From Mycobacterium sp. E787 (lineage in GTDB: Bacteria > Actinomycetota > Actinomycetes > Mycobacteriales > Mycobacteriaceae): 64,000 bases of DNA. Of this stretch, positions 20,317 to 28,622 are shown piece after piece. The translations under genes were made by a program, and so were the position numbers. A model generated the notes under the pieces. It was given only the letters and a program-made list of their open reading frames with translations, was not told where the DNA came from and did no database searches. The stretch is from the NCBI RefSeq assembly GCF_001668725.1, contig NZ_LZKL01000042.1, positions 36,708 through 100,707 of the forward strand, given 5' to 3'. Every line of letters starts with the position of its first letter. Position 1 is the first letter of the stretch.

Positions 20317-20363
20317 GGCACACCCGATGGCCCGCATGAGGGGGGCGGGCCATCGGGTGTGCC
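20317..20363. terminator. Strong bidirectional hairpin between convergent genes
   Basis: A perfect 19-bp inverted repeat (20317-20335 with 20345-20363) with a 9-base loop lies between the convergent CHAD gene and the coiled-coil gene. There is no T-run, as is common for mycobacterial terminators. It would end transcripts from both sides. Confidence 0.85.
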
Positions 20364-20372
20364 CGGGCTTGT

Positions 20373-20828
20373 TCAGCTTGATGCCGGCCGGTGCGGGCGG
20401 GCGTGCTCTGTTCCGGCCACCGGGTCGTGCGGCGTGTCGCCGAGCGAGCCGTCACGACGCTCGGCGGTCGCCTCGCCCGACTCCGTGACGTTCGGGTCGA
20501 GGCTGTCGGCCCGCTTCCAGTGATCCTCGAGTTGCTCACGCGACGCGGCCACGTCGCGCTGATGGGTCGACGCCCGCTCCTGCAGCCGCGCGGCCTCGGC
20601 GGCCTTGGCTTCGGCCTCGGCCTGCGCGGCCCGCGCCCGGGCGGCCGTTTCGTCGGCGAGCGTTTGGCGCCGCTCGACGCGGGACGACTCCAGTTTCGCC
20701 TGTTCGCGAATCTCCTCGGCCTGCCGTTGGCGGCGTCGACGCGACGCCTTGCTCGCCGCGAAAATCACCGCTGCGATCACCAGGACCGCCACGATCGCGG
20801 CGATCACAATCCAAACAGTGCTGCTCAT
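20373..20828 (-). CDS. Single-pass membrane protein with coiled coil, unknown function
   Basis: 151 residues. A hydrophobic N-terminal helix (about 5-25) is followed by a very basic RRRRQRQ patch. Next comes an Ala/Glu/Arg-rich coiled coil (about 35-105, with heptad-like EAEAKAAEAARLQERA), then a polar, probably disordered tail. The N-terminus probably lies outside and the coil in the cytoplasm (positive-inside rule). Small proteins of this layout are common in mycobacteria, without known function. It ends at the hairpin shared with the CHAD gene. Confidence 0.7.
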   Translation of the reverse strand: MSSTVWIVIAAIVAVLVIAAVIFAASKASRRRRQRQAEEIREQAKLESSRVERRQTLADETAARARAAQAEAEAKAAEAARLQERASTHQRDVAASREQLEDHWKRADSLDPNVTESGEATAERRDGSLGDTPHDPVAGTEHARPHRPASS

Positions 20829-20930
20829 AGGGGGCTCCGTACGTTTCGTGGGTGTGTGCTGCAGCCCGTCCGTACCGGTTTCCCCATATTCGACAGATAT
20901 AAAACAAGGATTGGCTCAGCAGGTGCGCCG

Positions 20931-21518
20931 CTACCTGAAATCGAGCGCCTCGACCGTCGCGATGGGCCCTTCGTGGGTCGGCCGGTCAGCGCCGCCGATG
21001 CAGTAAACCGTGTTACCCACCGTCGCCACCACCTCGGCGTGACGCGCGGTCGGCATCGGGGCGATCGTGCTCCACTTGCCGGCGGAGATGTCGTACATCT
21101 CGACCACGTCGAGCACCATCGTCGGCTCCTCGCCGCCCACCACGACGATCCGGCCATCGATGTACGTGGCGCCATAGCTTCCCCGCGGCGTCGGCATGCC
21201 CACCAGCTTCGTCCCGATGAATGGCCGTTTACTGGCTGTCATGCCGACGCGCAAAATGTTGACGATGTTCGGATGTCCGGACAGGACGCCCATCGCATAG
21301 CCCTCGCGCAGGAAACGTTCGCGGCTGTCCTCGTCGATGTGGGACGGCAGCACCTTTACCGCGACGCTTCTGCCCAGTGCCGTCTCGTAACAGCAGTAGA
21401 TGACGCCGGCGCCGCCCCGGGCCACCTGACGTGCCTCCTCGAAACCGGCGGCCGCCAACTCCGCGGCGATTCCGCCGGATACCGACGCCACGCCGTCGGA
21501 CCTGGGTTCTTCGGGCAT
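20931..21518 (-). pseudogene. Remnant of a PknK-like kinase joined to kelch repeats
   Basis: About 195 residues from ATG 21518. The first ~100 match the N-lobe of PknK-type Ser/Thr kinases: GRGGAGVIY glycine loop, VAVKVLP with the ATP-binding Lys, ERFLREGYAMG, SGHPNIVNILRVG. The sequence then jumps, at about TASKRPF/IGTKLVG, straight into the last two kelch repeats (YDISAGKWSTIAPMPTARH, VYCIGG). The kinase C-lobe with HRD and DFG and any middle region are missing. The simplest reading is an in-frame internal deletion in a kinase-kelch gene, leaving an open but catalytically dead product. An earlier in-frame start at 21626 is possible. Confidence 0.6.
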
Positions 21519-21661
21519 TCCCCGGCGCTTGACCTCCGGTCCATGAAGCTCAGAGAGCTCAAGAGTAACGCTCGGGACCTCCCGGGGATATCTTTCGGCG
21601 CGCTTCGTTATCAAGCGATTTGGCAACGGCGGTCGGGGCGCAATGGGGCCAGAATGGCGGT

Positions 21662-22492
21662 ATGACGCTGGACCTGAACGGCTACTTCGACCGCATCGAC
21701 TTCCGCGGCGCCCCCGAGCCGACCCTTGACGTGTTACAGCACCTGATGACCGCCCACACGCACTCGATCCCGTTCGAGAACCTCGATCCGCTGATGGGGA
21801 TGCCGGTCGAAGACTTCAGCCCAGAGGCCTTGACCGACAAGCTGGTTCACCGGCGCCGGGGCGGCTATTGCTACGAGCAGAACGGGCTCATGGGTTACGT
21901 GCTTTCCGAAATCGGCTTCCGCGCGCGACGATTGGCCGGCCGGGTGGTCTGGATGCGCCCGCCCGACGCACCGTTGCCGGCGCAGACGCACACGGTGTTG
22001 GCGGTGACGTTTCCCGGGTCGCAGGGGTCATATCTCGTCGACGTCGGCTTCGGCGGCCAGACACCGACCTCTCCCCTGCGCCTCGAAACCGGCAGCGTCC
22101 AGCAAACGACGCGCGAGCCGTACCGGCTGGAAGACCGTCGCGACGGGCTGGTTCTGCAGACCCTCATCCACGACCGGTGGGTGCCGCTCTACGAATTCAC
22201 CACACGGACTCAGCCGGACGTCGATCTGAAGGTGGGCAGCTGGTTCGCCTCCACCCACCCCTCGTCGGACTTCGTGACCGGGCTGATGGCCGCGCGAGTC
22301 AGCGAGGACGCCCGATTGAACCTGGCCGGCCGCGACCTCACCATCCACCGCGCCGACGGCAGCGAGAAAATCCGGCTGGCGGACGCCGCCGCCGTCGTGG
22401 ACACCCTCGTCGAACGGTTCGGGGTCAACGTGGCGGATGTCGGCGAGCGCGGTGCGCTGGAGGCCCGCCTGGACCGGGTCCTCGCCGCCTAA
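21662..22492 (+). CDS. nat: Arylamine N-acetyltransferase Nat
   Basis: Transfers acetyl or propionyl groups from CoA to arylamines and hydrazines, including isoniazid. In mycobacteria it is linked to the cholesterol operon and may use propionyl-CoA from sterol breakdown. 276 residues. The catalytic triad is visible: Cys70 in RRGGYCYEQN, His110 in AQTHTV and Asp127 in LVDVGFGG. I use ATG 21662, as in M. tuberculosis NAT; the frame is open further upstream. Here nat is cut off from hsaB by the CHAD, coiled-coil and kinase-remnant genes. Confidence 0.95.
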   Translation: MTLDLNGYFDRIDFRGAPEPTLDVLQHLMTAHTHSIPFENLDPLMGMPVEDFSPEALTDKLVHRRRGGYCYEQNGLMGYVLSEIGFRARRLAGRVVWMRPPDAPLPAQTHTVLAVTFPGSQGSYLVDVGFGGQTPTSPLRLETGSVQQTTREPYRLEDRRDGLVLQTLIHDRWVPLYEFTTRTQPDVDLKVGSWFASTHPSSDFVTGLMAARVSEDARLNLAGRDLTIHRADGSEKIRLADAAAVVDTLVERFGVNVADVGERGALEARLDRVLAA

Positions 22493-22573
22493 TCCGCACG
22501 TCATGCGACGTGACGACCGCCATACCGTGGTAAATGCGGCGAATTATAAGAAGGTCTATTAATCTGTCCCGAC

Positions 22574-24433
22574 GTGAGTCGGGATCACGGGTCAACCAAT
22601 ATCGTCAGAGCCGCCTCGGAGAGCGTAGCCGCTGACGGCGCCCCCGTCGCCAGGATCGTGGTGCCCGAGGGCGTGACGTTGACCTCGAATTTCGATCTCA
22701 ATCGTGCCCAGCTCGGAGACAGCCCGGCTTACCGCTTCCTCGACTACTCGCACGACCAGGACGGCCGGGTCGTCGAGCTCACGTGGAACGAGCTGTGGTC
22801 GCGGGTCTGCGCGATCGGTGCCCGCCTGCAGCAGGTCACCCAACCGGGGGATCGGGTGGCGATCCTGGCACCACAGGGGCTCGATTATGTGGCGGGTTTC
22901 TTCGCCGCCATCCATGCGGGCAATGTCGCGATTCCGCTCTTTGCGCCGACCTTGGCCGGGCACGGCGAGCGGTTGGCGGCGGTGCTGGCCGACGGGCGGC
23001 CGGCGGCCGTCTTGACGACGACGGCGGCGGCCGAATCGGTGCGGACGTTCATCCGGACTCTGCCCCCGCACGCGCGGCCGCGGATGATCGCCGTGGATGC
23101 GGTGCCCGCAACGCTCGCCGCCACCTTCACCGACCCGATCCGCGACACCGACGATCTCGCGTATCTGCAGTACACGTCCGGATCGACGCGCACGCCGGCC
23201 GGGGTGGAGATCACGCATCGCGCCGTGTACACCAACGCGATGCAGATGATCCTGCACGGCGGGCTGAACACCGACGTCCAGTGCGTGAGCTGGCTGCCGC
23301 TGTATCACGACATGGGATTGATGATGATCGTGTTCACGGCCTATTTCGGAGCGCACGTCACGCTCATGGATCCCATGGCGTTCCTTCGCCGGCCCTACCG
23401 ATGGATCAAGCAACTGGGCATCGCGGCGACCCGCGGCCGGACAATGGCCGCGGCGCCGAACTTCGCCTTCGAGTTGACGGCGCAGCGCGGCCTGCCTCCC
23501 AGGGGGGACGACCTCGACCTCAGCAACGTGGTGTGCCTGCTCAACGGGTCGGAGCCGGTGAGCATGTCGGCGATCGAGCAGTTCACGAAAGCGTTCGCCC
23601 CGTACGGCCTGCCGGCGACGGTGGTCAAGCCGTCCTACGGGATGGCCGAGGCGACGCTGTCGGTCGCCAGCATCGCCTCGGACGCCGCGGCGAGCGCGAT
23701 CTTCCTCGACCGTGAACAACTCGGCGCGGGTCGCGCGGTGGTCGTCGACCCGTCGGCGTCGGGGGCGCTCTCCCTTGTCTCTTGCGGCCAGCCGATCCTC
23801 GAACAGTGGGCGGTGATCGCCGACCCAGACGGCGCGGAGGTGCCCGACGGCACAGTGGGCGAGATCTGGTTGCACGGAAACAACGTCGGCCGAGGGTATT
23901 TCGGCCGCGAGGAAGAGACGCGACGCGTGTTCGGCAACAAGCTGCGGTCCCGGCTGGACGTGGGCAGCCACGCCGAGGGCGCTCCCGACAACGGGTCTTG
24001 GCTGGCGACCGGCGACCTCGGCGTCTACGTCGACGGTGAGTTGTATCTGACGGGCCGGATCAAGGACCTGATCATCATCGACGGCCGCAATCACTACCCG
24101 CATGACATCGAAACCACCGTCAGCGAAGCTTCGCCGGCGATCCGCACCGGCTATGTCGCCGCGTTTTCCGTTCCAGCCGAGGCGGTTTCATCTCTTCCCG
24201 GGAGCAGCGGCTCCGGTGAGCAGGTGGTCGTCGTCGCCGAGCGCGCCGCCGGCGCCGGCCGCGACCTGGGGCCGATCGCCGAGACGGTGCGGGCGGCGAT
24301 CTCGCGGCATCATCAGATCCGTGTCGCCGATGTGCGCCTCGTGGCCGCCGGCGCCATCCCCCGCACGACGAGCGGCAAGCTTGCCCGCAACGCCTGCCGT
24401 GCCGAGTACCTCGAGGGACGGTTCAACCGCTGA
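22574..24433 (+). CDS. Fatty-acyl-AMP ligase (FAAL-type FadD)
   Basis: An ANL-superfamily enzyme of 619 residues that adenylates a fatty acid, as FadD28 and FadD32 do for polyketide synthases. The P-loop reads YTSGSTRTPAGVEITH, the TPAGV form typical of mycobacterial FAALs. The later ITGRIKDLIIIDGRNHYPHDIE-like stretch and C-terminal RTTSGKLARNACR with the catalytic Lys are present. The GTG start has no convincing ribosome site. The gene is absent from the M. tuberculosis cholesterol locus. No PKS, PapA or carrier protein is adjacent; the nearest PKS is at 5789-11362 on the same strand. Its 3' end overlaps convergent aspB by 11 bases. Acyl-CoA synthetase activity cannot be excluded. Confidence 0.85.
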   Translation: MSRDHGSTNIVRAASESVAADGAPVARIVVPEGVTLTSNFDLNRAQLGDSPAYRFLDYSHDQDGRVVELTWNELWSRVCAIGARLQQVTQPGDRVAILAPQGLDYVAGFFAAIHAGNVAIPLFAPTLAGHGERLAAVLADGRPAAVLTTTAAAESVRTFIRTLPPHARPRMIAVDAVPATLAATFTDPIRDTDDLAYLQYTSGSTRTPAGVEITHRAVYTNAMQMILHGGLNTDVQCVSWLPLYHDMGLMMIVFTAYFGAHVTLMDPMAFLRRPYRWIKQLGIAATRGRTMAAAPNFAFELTAQRGLPPRGDDLDLSNVVCLLNGSEPVSMSAIEQFTKAFAPYGLPATVVKPSYGMAEATLSVASIASDAAASAIFLDREQLGAGRAVVVDPSASGALSLVSCGQPILEQWAVIADPDGAEVPDGTVGEIWLHGNNVGRGYFGREEETRRVFGNKLRSRLDVGSHAEGAPDNGSWLATGDLGVYVDGELYLTGRIKDLIIIDGRNHYPHDIETTVSEASPAIRTGYVAAFSVPAEAVSSLPGSSGSGEQVVVVAERAAGAGRDLGPIAETVRAAISRHHQIRVADVRLVAAGAIPRTTSGKLARNACRAEYLEGRFNR

Positions 24434-25592
24434 CCGGCAGCCAGGCGCCCATCCGGCGCAGGGCCTCCTCGATGTCGCTCGTGGGGCCGGCGAACGACAG
24501 CCGGACGAACGAGTGGCCGCGCGCGGTGTCGAAGTCGATGCCGGGCGCGATGGCAACGCCGGTGTCGTTCAGCAACTTTGAGCAGAACCCCAGCGAATCG
24601 CCGGTGAATTCCGAGACGTCGGCGTACACGTAGAACGCGCCGTCGGTGGGCGCGAGCCGGTCGAGGCCGATCGCACGCAGCCCGTCCAGCAGCAGCGAGC
24701 GGTTGACGCTGTAGTGGCGCAGATTGCCGTCGGCTTCCGCGGCCGCCGCCGGGGTGAACGCCGCGACCGCGGCGAGCTGCGACAGCACCGGCGGGCAGAT
24801 GGTGAAGTTGCCGGTGAGGCAATCCACCGCCCGGCGCAGCTCGCTCGGCACCAGCAGCCAGCCGAGCCGCCAGCCCGTCATCGCGTAATACTTCGAAAAG
24901 CTGTTGACCACCACGGCGTCTCGTGACGTCTGCCAGGCGCAGCTGGTCTGCGGGGCCCCCTCGTAGACCAGTCCGTGGTAGACCTCGTCGCTGATCAGCC
25001 GCACTCCGGAGACCTCGCACCAGGAGGCGATCGCGGCCAGCTCGGCCGGGGGGATGACCGTCCCGGTGGGATTGGCGGGGCTGGCGACGATGACGCCCTG
25101 CACCGGCGGGTCCAGCTCGGCGAGCATCCGCGCGGTGGGCTGGAATCGGGTCTCCGGCCCGCAGGGGATGTCCACCACCTCACATCCCAACGCCGAGAGG
25201 ATGTTTCGGTAGCAGGGGTAGCCGGGGCTGGCCAGCGCCACCCGGTCGCCCACGTCGAAGCACGCCAGGAAGGCGAGCAGGAACCCGCCGGACGAGCCCG
25301 TGGTCACGACGACCGCGTCGGGTTCCACGTCGATGCCGTGCTTGCGCTGGTAGTCCGCCGCTATCGCGGAGCGCAGCTCCGGAATGCCCAGCGCCACGGT
25401 GTAACCCAGCTGGTTGAGGTGTAGCGCGGAGGCCGCGGCCGCGCGCACCGGCTCGGGCGCGCCGACGCTGGGCTGGCCCGCCGACAGGTTGACCAGGTCG
25501 CCGTGGCTGCGCTGGCGCTCCGCGGCGGCCAGCCAGACATCCATCACATAAAACGGCGGGATGCCGGCGCGCAGTGCGACGTGCCCGTTCAC
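24423..25592 (-). CDS. aspB: PLP-dependent aminotransferase, fold type I (AspB, Rv3565)
   Basis: 389 residues, matching Rv3565. The PLP-binding Lys lies in SFSKYYAMTGWRLGW, and the cofactor/substrate motifs TTGSSGGFLLAF, ANPTGT and ISDEVYHGL are present. Start GTG 25592 (VNGHVALRAGIPPF) overlaps the fadE33 stop by GTGA. It is the last gene of the fadD3-fadE31-fadE32-fadE33-aspB operon. Its amino-acid substrate and its role beside C/D ring catabolic genes are unknown. Confidence 0.88.
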   Translation of the reverse strand: MNGHVALRAGIPPFYVMDVWLAAAERQRSHGDLVNLSAGQPSVGAPEPVRAAAASALHLNQLGYTVALGIPELRSAIAADYQRKHGIDVEPDAVVVTTGSSGGFLLAFLACFDVGDRVALASPGYPCYRNILSALGCEVVDIPCGPETRFQPTARMLAELDPPVQGVIVASPANPTGTVIPPAELAAIASWCEVSGVRLISDEVYHGLVYEGAPQTSCAWQTSRDAVVVNSFSKYYAMTGWRLGWLLVPSELRRAVDCLTGNFTICPPVLSQLAAVAAFTPAAAAEADGNLRHYSVNRSLLLDGLRAIGLDRLAPTDGAFYVYADVSEFTGDSLGFCSKLLNDTGVAIAPGIDFDTARGHSFVRLSFAGPTSDIEEALRRMGAWLPVSG

Positions 25593-26557
25593 GGTGCCAG
25601 GAGCACCTGGGATTCGAGCTGGCGCAACAGCTCTCGCGGCGAGCCGAGCAGTTGCGCGCTGCCGTGTGCGCGCTTGAAATACAGGTGCATGTCGTGCTCC
25701 CAGGTGATCGCGATGCCACCATGCAGCTGAATCCCCTCGGCCGCAACGGCGTTCAGGGCCTCGGTCGCGGCAAGGCGGGCGGTGGCGGCGTTGGTGGGAG
25801 TGGGGTCGTCGCACGCGTCGGACACCACAGCCTTGGCCGCGGCGACGGCGACATACAGATCGGCCATCCGGTGCTTGAGCGCCTGGAAGCTGCCGATCGG
25901 GCGGCCGAATTGCACCCGGTTCTTGGTGTATTCGACGGTCAGCTCCAGGCAGCGTTCGGCGGCGCCGATCTGCTCGGCCGCCAGCAGGATGGCCGCGACG
26001 TCTGCGATGCCCGGGTCGGGGCCGATCGGCGTGATCTCGGCGCCCTCGTCGGGCCGCAGCCGGGCCAGGCGCCGGGTGGGGTCCATCGTCGCCACCGGCT
26101 GCGCGGTGAAGCGTGTCCACCTGCTGATCTCACCGCCCTGGCCGTCGGGCGCGGCGATCACGACGTCGGCGATGTCGCCGTTGACCACGTAATCGGCGTC
26201 GAGCACCAGCGCGCCGATCGCACCGCCCTCGGCGAGCCCGGCCAGAGTCTCGGCGTCGGGCTCTGCCGCGGCGAGCAACGCCAGTTCCGCCAGCGTGGTG
26301 CCCAGCAGCGGCGACGGCACCAGGGCCCGGCCCAGTTCCTGCAGAACCGTTGCAGCGTCGGCCAATTCGCCGCCCGCGCCGCCCAGCTCCTCGGGGATCA
26401 CCAGCGCGGCGGCGCCCACCTGCTCACAGAGCAACCGCCACAGCGATTCGTCGTAGCCGCGCTCGGACACCATCGCGGCGCGCACCGCCGCCGGGTCCGC
26501 GTGCTTGGCCACCAGGGCCGCCACGGTCTCGCGCAGCAGCTGACGTTCTTCACTCAT
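25589..26557 (-). CDS. fadE33: Acyl-CoA dehydrogenase FadE33
   Basis: 322 residues, one of the short ACAD subunits encoded in the KstR2 regulon for C/D ring degradation. ACAD landmarks are PEELGGAGGELADAATVLQELG, VQFGRPIGSFQALKHRMAD and LHGGIAITWEHDMHLYFKRA. Such short subunits pair with a partner ACAD to make a functional heteromer. Start ATG 26557 overlaps the fadE32 stop; the end overlaps aspB. The exact ring intermediate is not settled by sequence. Confidence 0.92.
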   Translation of the reverse strand: MSEERQLLRETVAALVAKHADPAAVRAAMVSERGYDESLWRLLCEQVGAAALVIPEELGGAGGELADAATVLQELGRALVPSPLLGTTLAELALLAAAEPDAETLAGLAEGGAIGALVLDADYVVNGDIADVVIAAPDGQGGEISRWTRFTAQPVATMDPTRRLARLRPDEGAEITPIGPDPGIADVAAILLAAEQIGAAERCLELTVEYTKNRVQFGRPIGSFQALKHRMADLYVAVAAAKAVVSDACDDPTPTNAATARLAATEALNAVAAEGIQLHGGIAITWEHDMHLYFKRAHGSAQLLGSPRELLRQLESQVLLAP

Positions 26558-27489
26558 AGCGCCTCCAGCACTCGGCGCCGATGCGCCTCGGGCGTGCCCC
26601 AGGCCGAGCGTAGCGCCTGCACCCGCAGCAGCCACAGCGACAGGTCGTGTTCCTGGGTGAAGCCGATCGCGCCGTGGGTCTGCAGCGACGCGCGCGCCGC
26701 CACCAGGGCCGCCTCGGACGCGGCGGCCTTGGCCGCGCTGACGTCGCGCGGCTCGAGCGACAGGGCCGCGCCGTACACCAGGGGGCGGGCCAGCTCGATC
26801 GCGATGTGCACGTCGGCCAGCTTGTGCTTGATCGCCTGGTAGGAACCGATCACCCGGCCGAACTGGCTGCGCTGCTTGGCGTAGTCGACGGCGCCGTCCA
26901 GCAGGGCCTCGGCTGCGCCGAGGCATTGCGCCGCGGTCGCCAGTGCGCCGAAAACGTAGGCGCGCTTAACGTCCGCTCGCCAGGTCGCGCCGGTCGCGGT
27001 CACGTCGTAGAGGCGCCGGCTGGGGTCGACGGACTCGTGCCGCACGCCCAGAGCGGCTTCGGTGACGCCGTCGTCGGTCGCCAGCAGCACCAGCCCGGCC
27101 GCCTCGCCGTCCACCGCGCGCGGTGCGTGCGGCGGGTATGCGACGGTCGCGATGAGCTCGCCGCACGCCAACCCCGCGCTGCGCTCGTCATCAGCCAGCA
27201 AAACCGGTGCCACGGCGATGGATTCGGCCACCGGGCCCGGCACGCACCAGCGGCCGAGCCGTTCCAGCGCGACCACCAGGTCGACCGGGTCGGCGCCGAT
27301 CCCGTCGAATTTCTCCGGCACGGCCAGCGCGGTGACGCCGAGGTCGGCCAGCTGCTCCCACACCTTGCGTCCCGGCGCGGTATCACCCGCCGACCACGCG
27401 CGGATGGCGCCCGGCAGGTCCGCAGCGCCCAGCGCCGCGTCGATGCTGGCCGCGAAGTCGCGCTGCTGTTCGTCTGGTGCGAAGTCCAT
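26554..27489 (-). CDS. fadE32: Acyl-CoA dehydrogenase FadE32
   Basis: 311 residues, a second short ACAD subunit. Landmarks are FAPDEQQRDFAASIDAAL, PEKFDGIGADPVDLVVALERLG, SQFGRVIGSYQAIKHKLADVH and THGAIGFTQEHDLSLWLLR. The family evidence assigns FadE32 to the late steps after IpdAB ring opening. ATG 27489 overlaps the last base of the fadE31 stop (TAATG). It is co-transcribed from the fadD3 promoter. Confidence 0.92.
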   Translation of the reverse strand: MDFAPDEQQRDFAASIDAALGAADLPGAIRAWSAGDTAPGRKVWEQLADLGVTALAVPEKFDGIGADPVDLVVALERLGRWCVPGPVAESIAVAPVLLADDERSAGLACGELIATVAYPPHAPRAVDGEAAGLVLLATDDGVTEAALGVRHESVDPSRRLYDVTATGATWRADVKRAYVFGALATAAQCLGAAEALLDGAVDYAKQRSQFGRVIGSYQAIKHKLADVHIAIELARPLVYGAALSLEPRDVSAAKAAASEAALVAARASLQTHGAIGFTQEHDLSLWLLRVQALRSAWGTPEAHRRRVLEAL

Positions 27490-28622
27490 TACCTCTTCTC
27501 CCGGGGCAGACCCAGCAGACGTTCCGAGATGATGTTGCGCTGGATTTCGTTGGTGCCGGCGTAGATCGGTCCGCCCAGGGCGAACAGCAGCCCGTCGGTC
27601 CACGGCCCGGCGAGCTCCCCGTCGGCCCCCTGGAGGTCGATCGCCGTCTGGTGTATCGCGACGTCGAGATCCGACCAGAACACCTTGGTCACCGACGATT
27701 CGGCGCCGAGCTCGCCGCCGGCGGCCAGCCTGGTCACCGTGCCGAACGTCTGCAGGCGGTAGGCCTGCGCCTTGATCCACGCATCGGCGACCCGGTCGGC
27801 GAACGCGTCGGGGGAGCCCCGGTCCTTCCAGAGGCGCACCAGTCGTTCCGCCGCCGCCAGGAAGCGGGCGGGGCTGCGCAACGACATGCCGCGCTCGTTG
27901 CTCGACGTGCTCATGGCCGCCCGCCAGCCCTCGTTCGGGGTGCCGATGACGTCCTCGTCGGGGACGAAGACGTCGTCGAGGAAGATCTCTCCGAATCCGG
28001 TGTCGCCGCCGAGCTGGACGATGGGCCGCACGGTCACGCCCCTGGCCTCGAGGTCGAACATCAGGTAGGTCAGGCCGTTGTGCCGCTCGGCCGAGGGATC
28101 GGAACGGAACAACCCGAATGCCATCTCGGCGAACGGCGCACGCGAGCTCCAGATCTTCTGGCCGTTGAGCAGCCAGCCGCCGTCGGTCCGGGTGGCCGTG
28201 GACCGCAGCGAGGCCAGGTCGCTGCCGGATTCGGGCTCCGACCACGCCTGCGCCCAGATCTGTTCGCCGCTGGCCATTTTCGGCAGGATCCGGTCGAGCT
28301 GCTCGGGGGTGCCGTGCGCGAACAGCGTCGGGGCCAGCATGGAGGTGCCGTTGGCGCTGGCCCGTCCGGGCGCCCCGGCGCGGAAGTACTCCTCCTCGAA
28401 CACCACCCAGTGCAGCAGCGGCGCGTCGCGCCCGCCGTACTTCTTCGGCCAGGTGATGACCGACAGGCCGGCGTCGTACAGGACCTTGTCCCAATGCCGG
28501 TGCTGGGCAAAGCCTTCGGCGTTGTCGTAGGACTTCGTCGGGATCTCCGCGGCGTTGGCCGACAGGAAGTCGCGGACTTCTGCCTGGAAGGCCAGCGTGT
28601 CGTCGTCCAATTGCAGGTCCAT
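27489..28622 (-). CDS. fadE31: Acyl-CoA dehydrogenase FadE31
   Basis: 377 residues, a full-length ACAD of the C/D ring pathway. The FAD/substrate region QAWSEPESGSDLASLRSTA, LLNGQKIWSSRAPFAEMAFGL, and the C-terminal GPIYAGTNEIQRNIISERLLGLPR are all intact. It likely forms a complex with the short FadE32 and/or FadE33 subunits encoded immediately downstream. Its ATG overlaps the fadD3 stop by four bases. Confidence 0.93.
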   Translation of the reverse strand: MDLQLDDDTLAFQAEVRDFLSANAAEIPTKSYDNAEGFAQHRHWDKVLYDAGLSVITWPKKYGGRDAPLLHWVVFEEEYFRAGAPGRASANGTSMLAPTLFAHGTPEQLDRILPKMASGEQIWAQAWSEPESGSDLASLRSTATRTDGGWLLNGQKIWSSRAPFAEMAFGLFRSDPSAERHNGLTYLMFDLEARGVTVRPIVQLGGDTGFGEIFLDDVFVPDEDVIGTPNEGWRAAMSTSSNERGMSLRSPARFLAAAERLVRLWKDRGSPDAFADRVADAWIKAQAYRLQTFGTVTRLAAGGELGAESSVTKVFWSDLDVAIHQTAIDLQGADGELAGPWTDGLLFALGGPIYAGTNEIQRNIISERLLGLPREKR

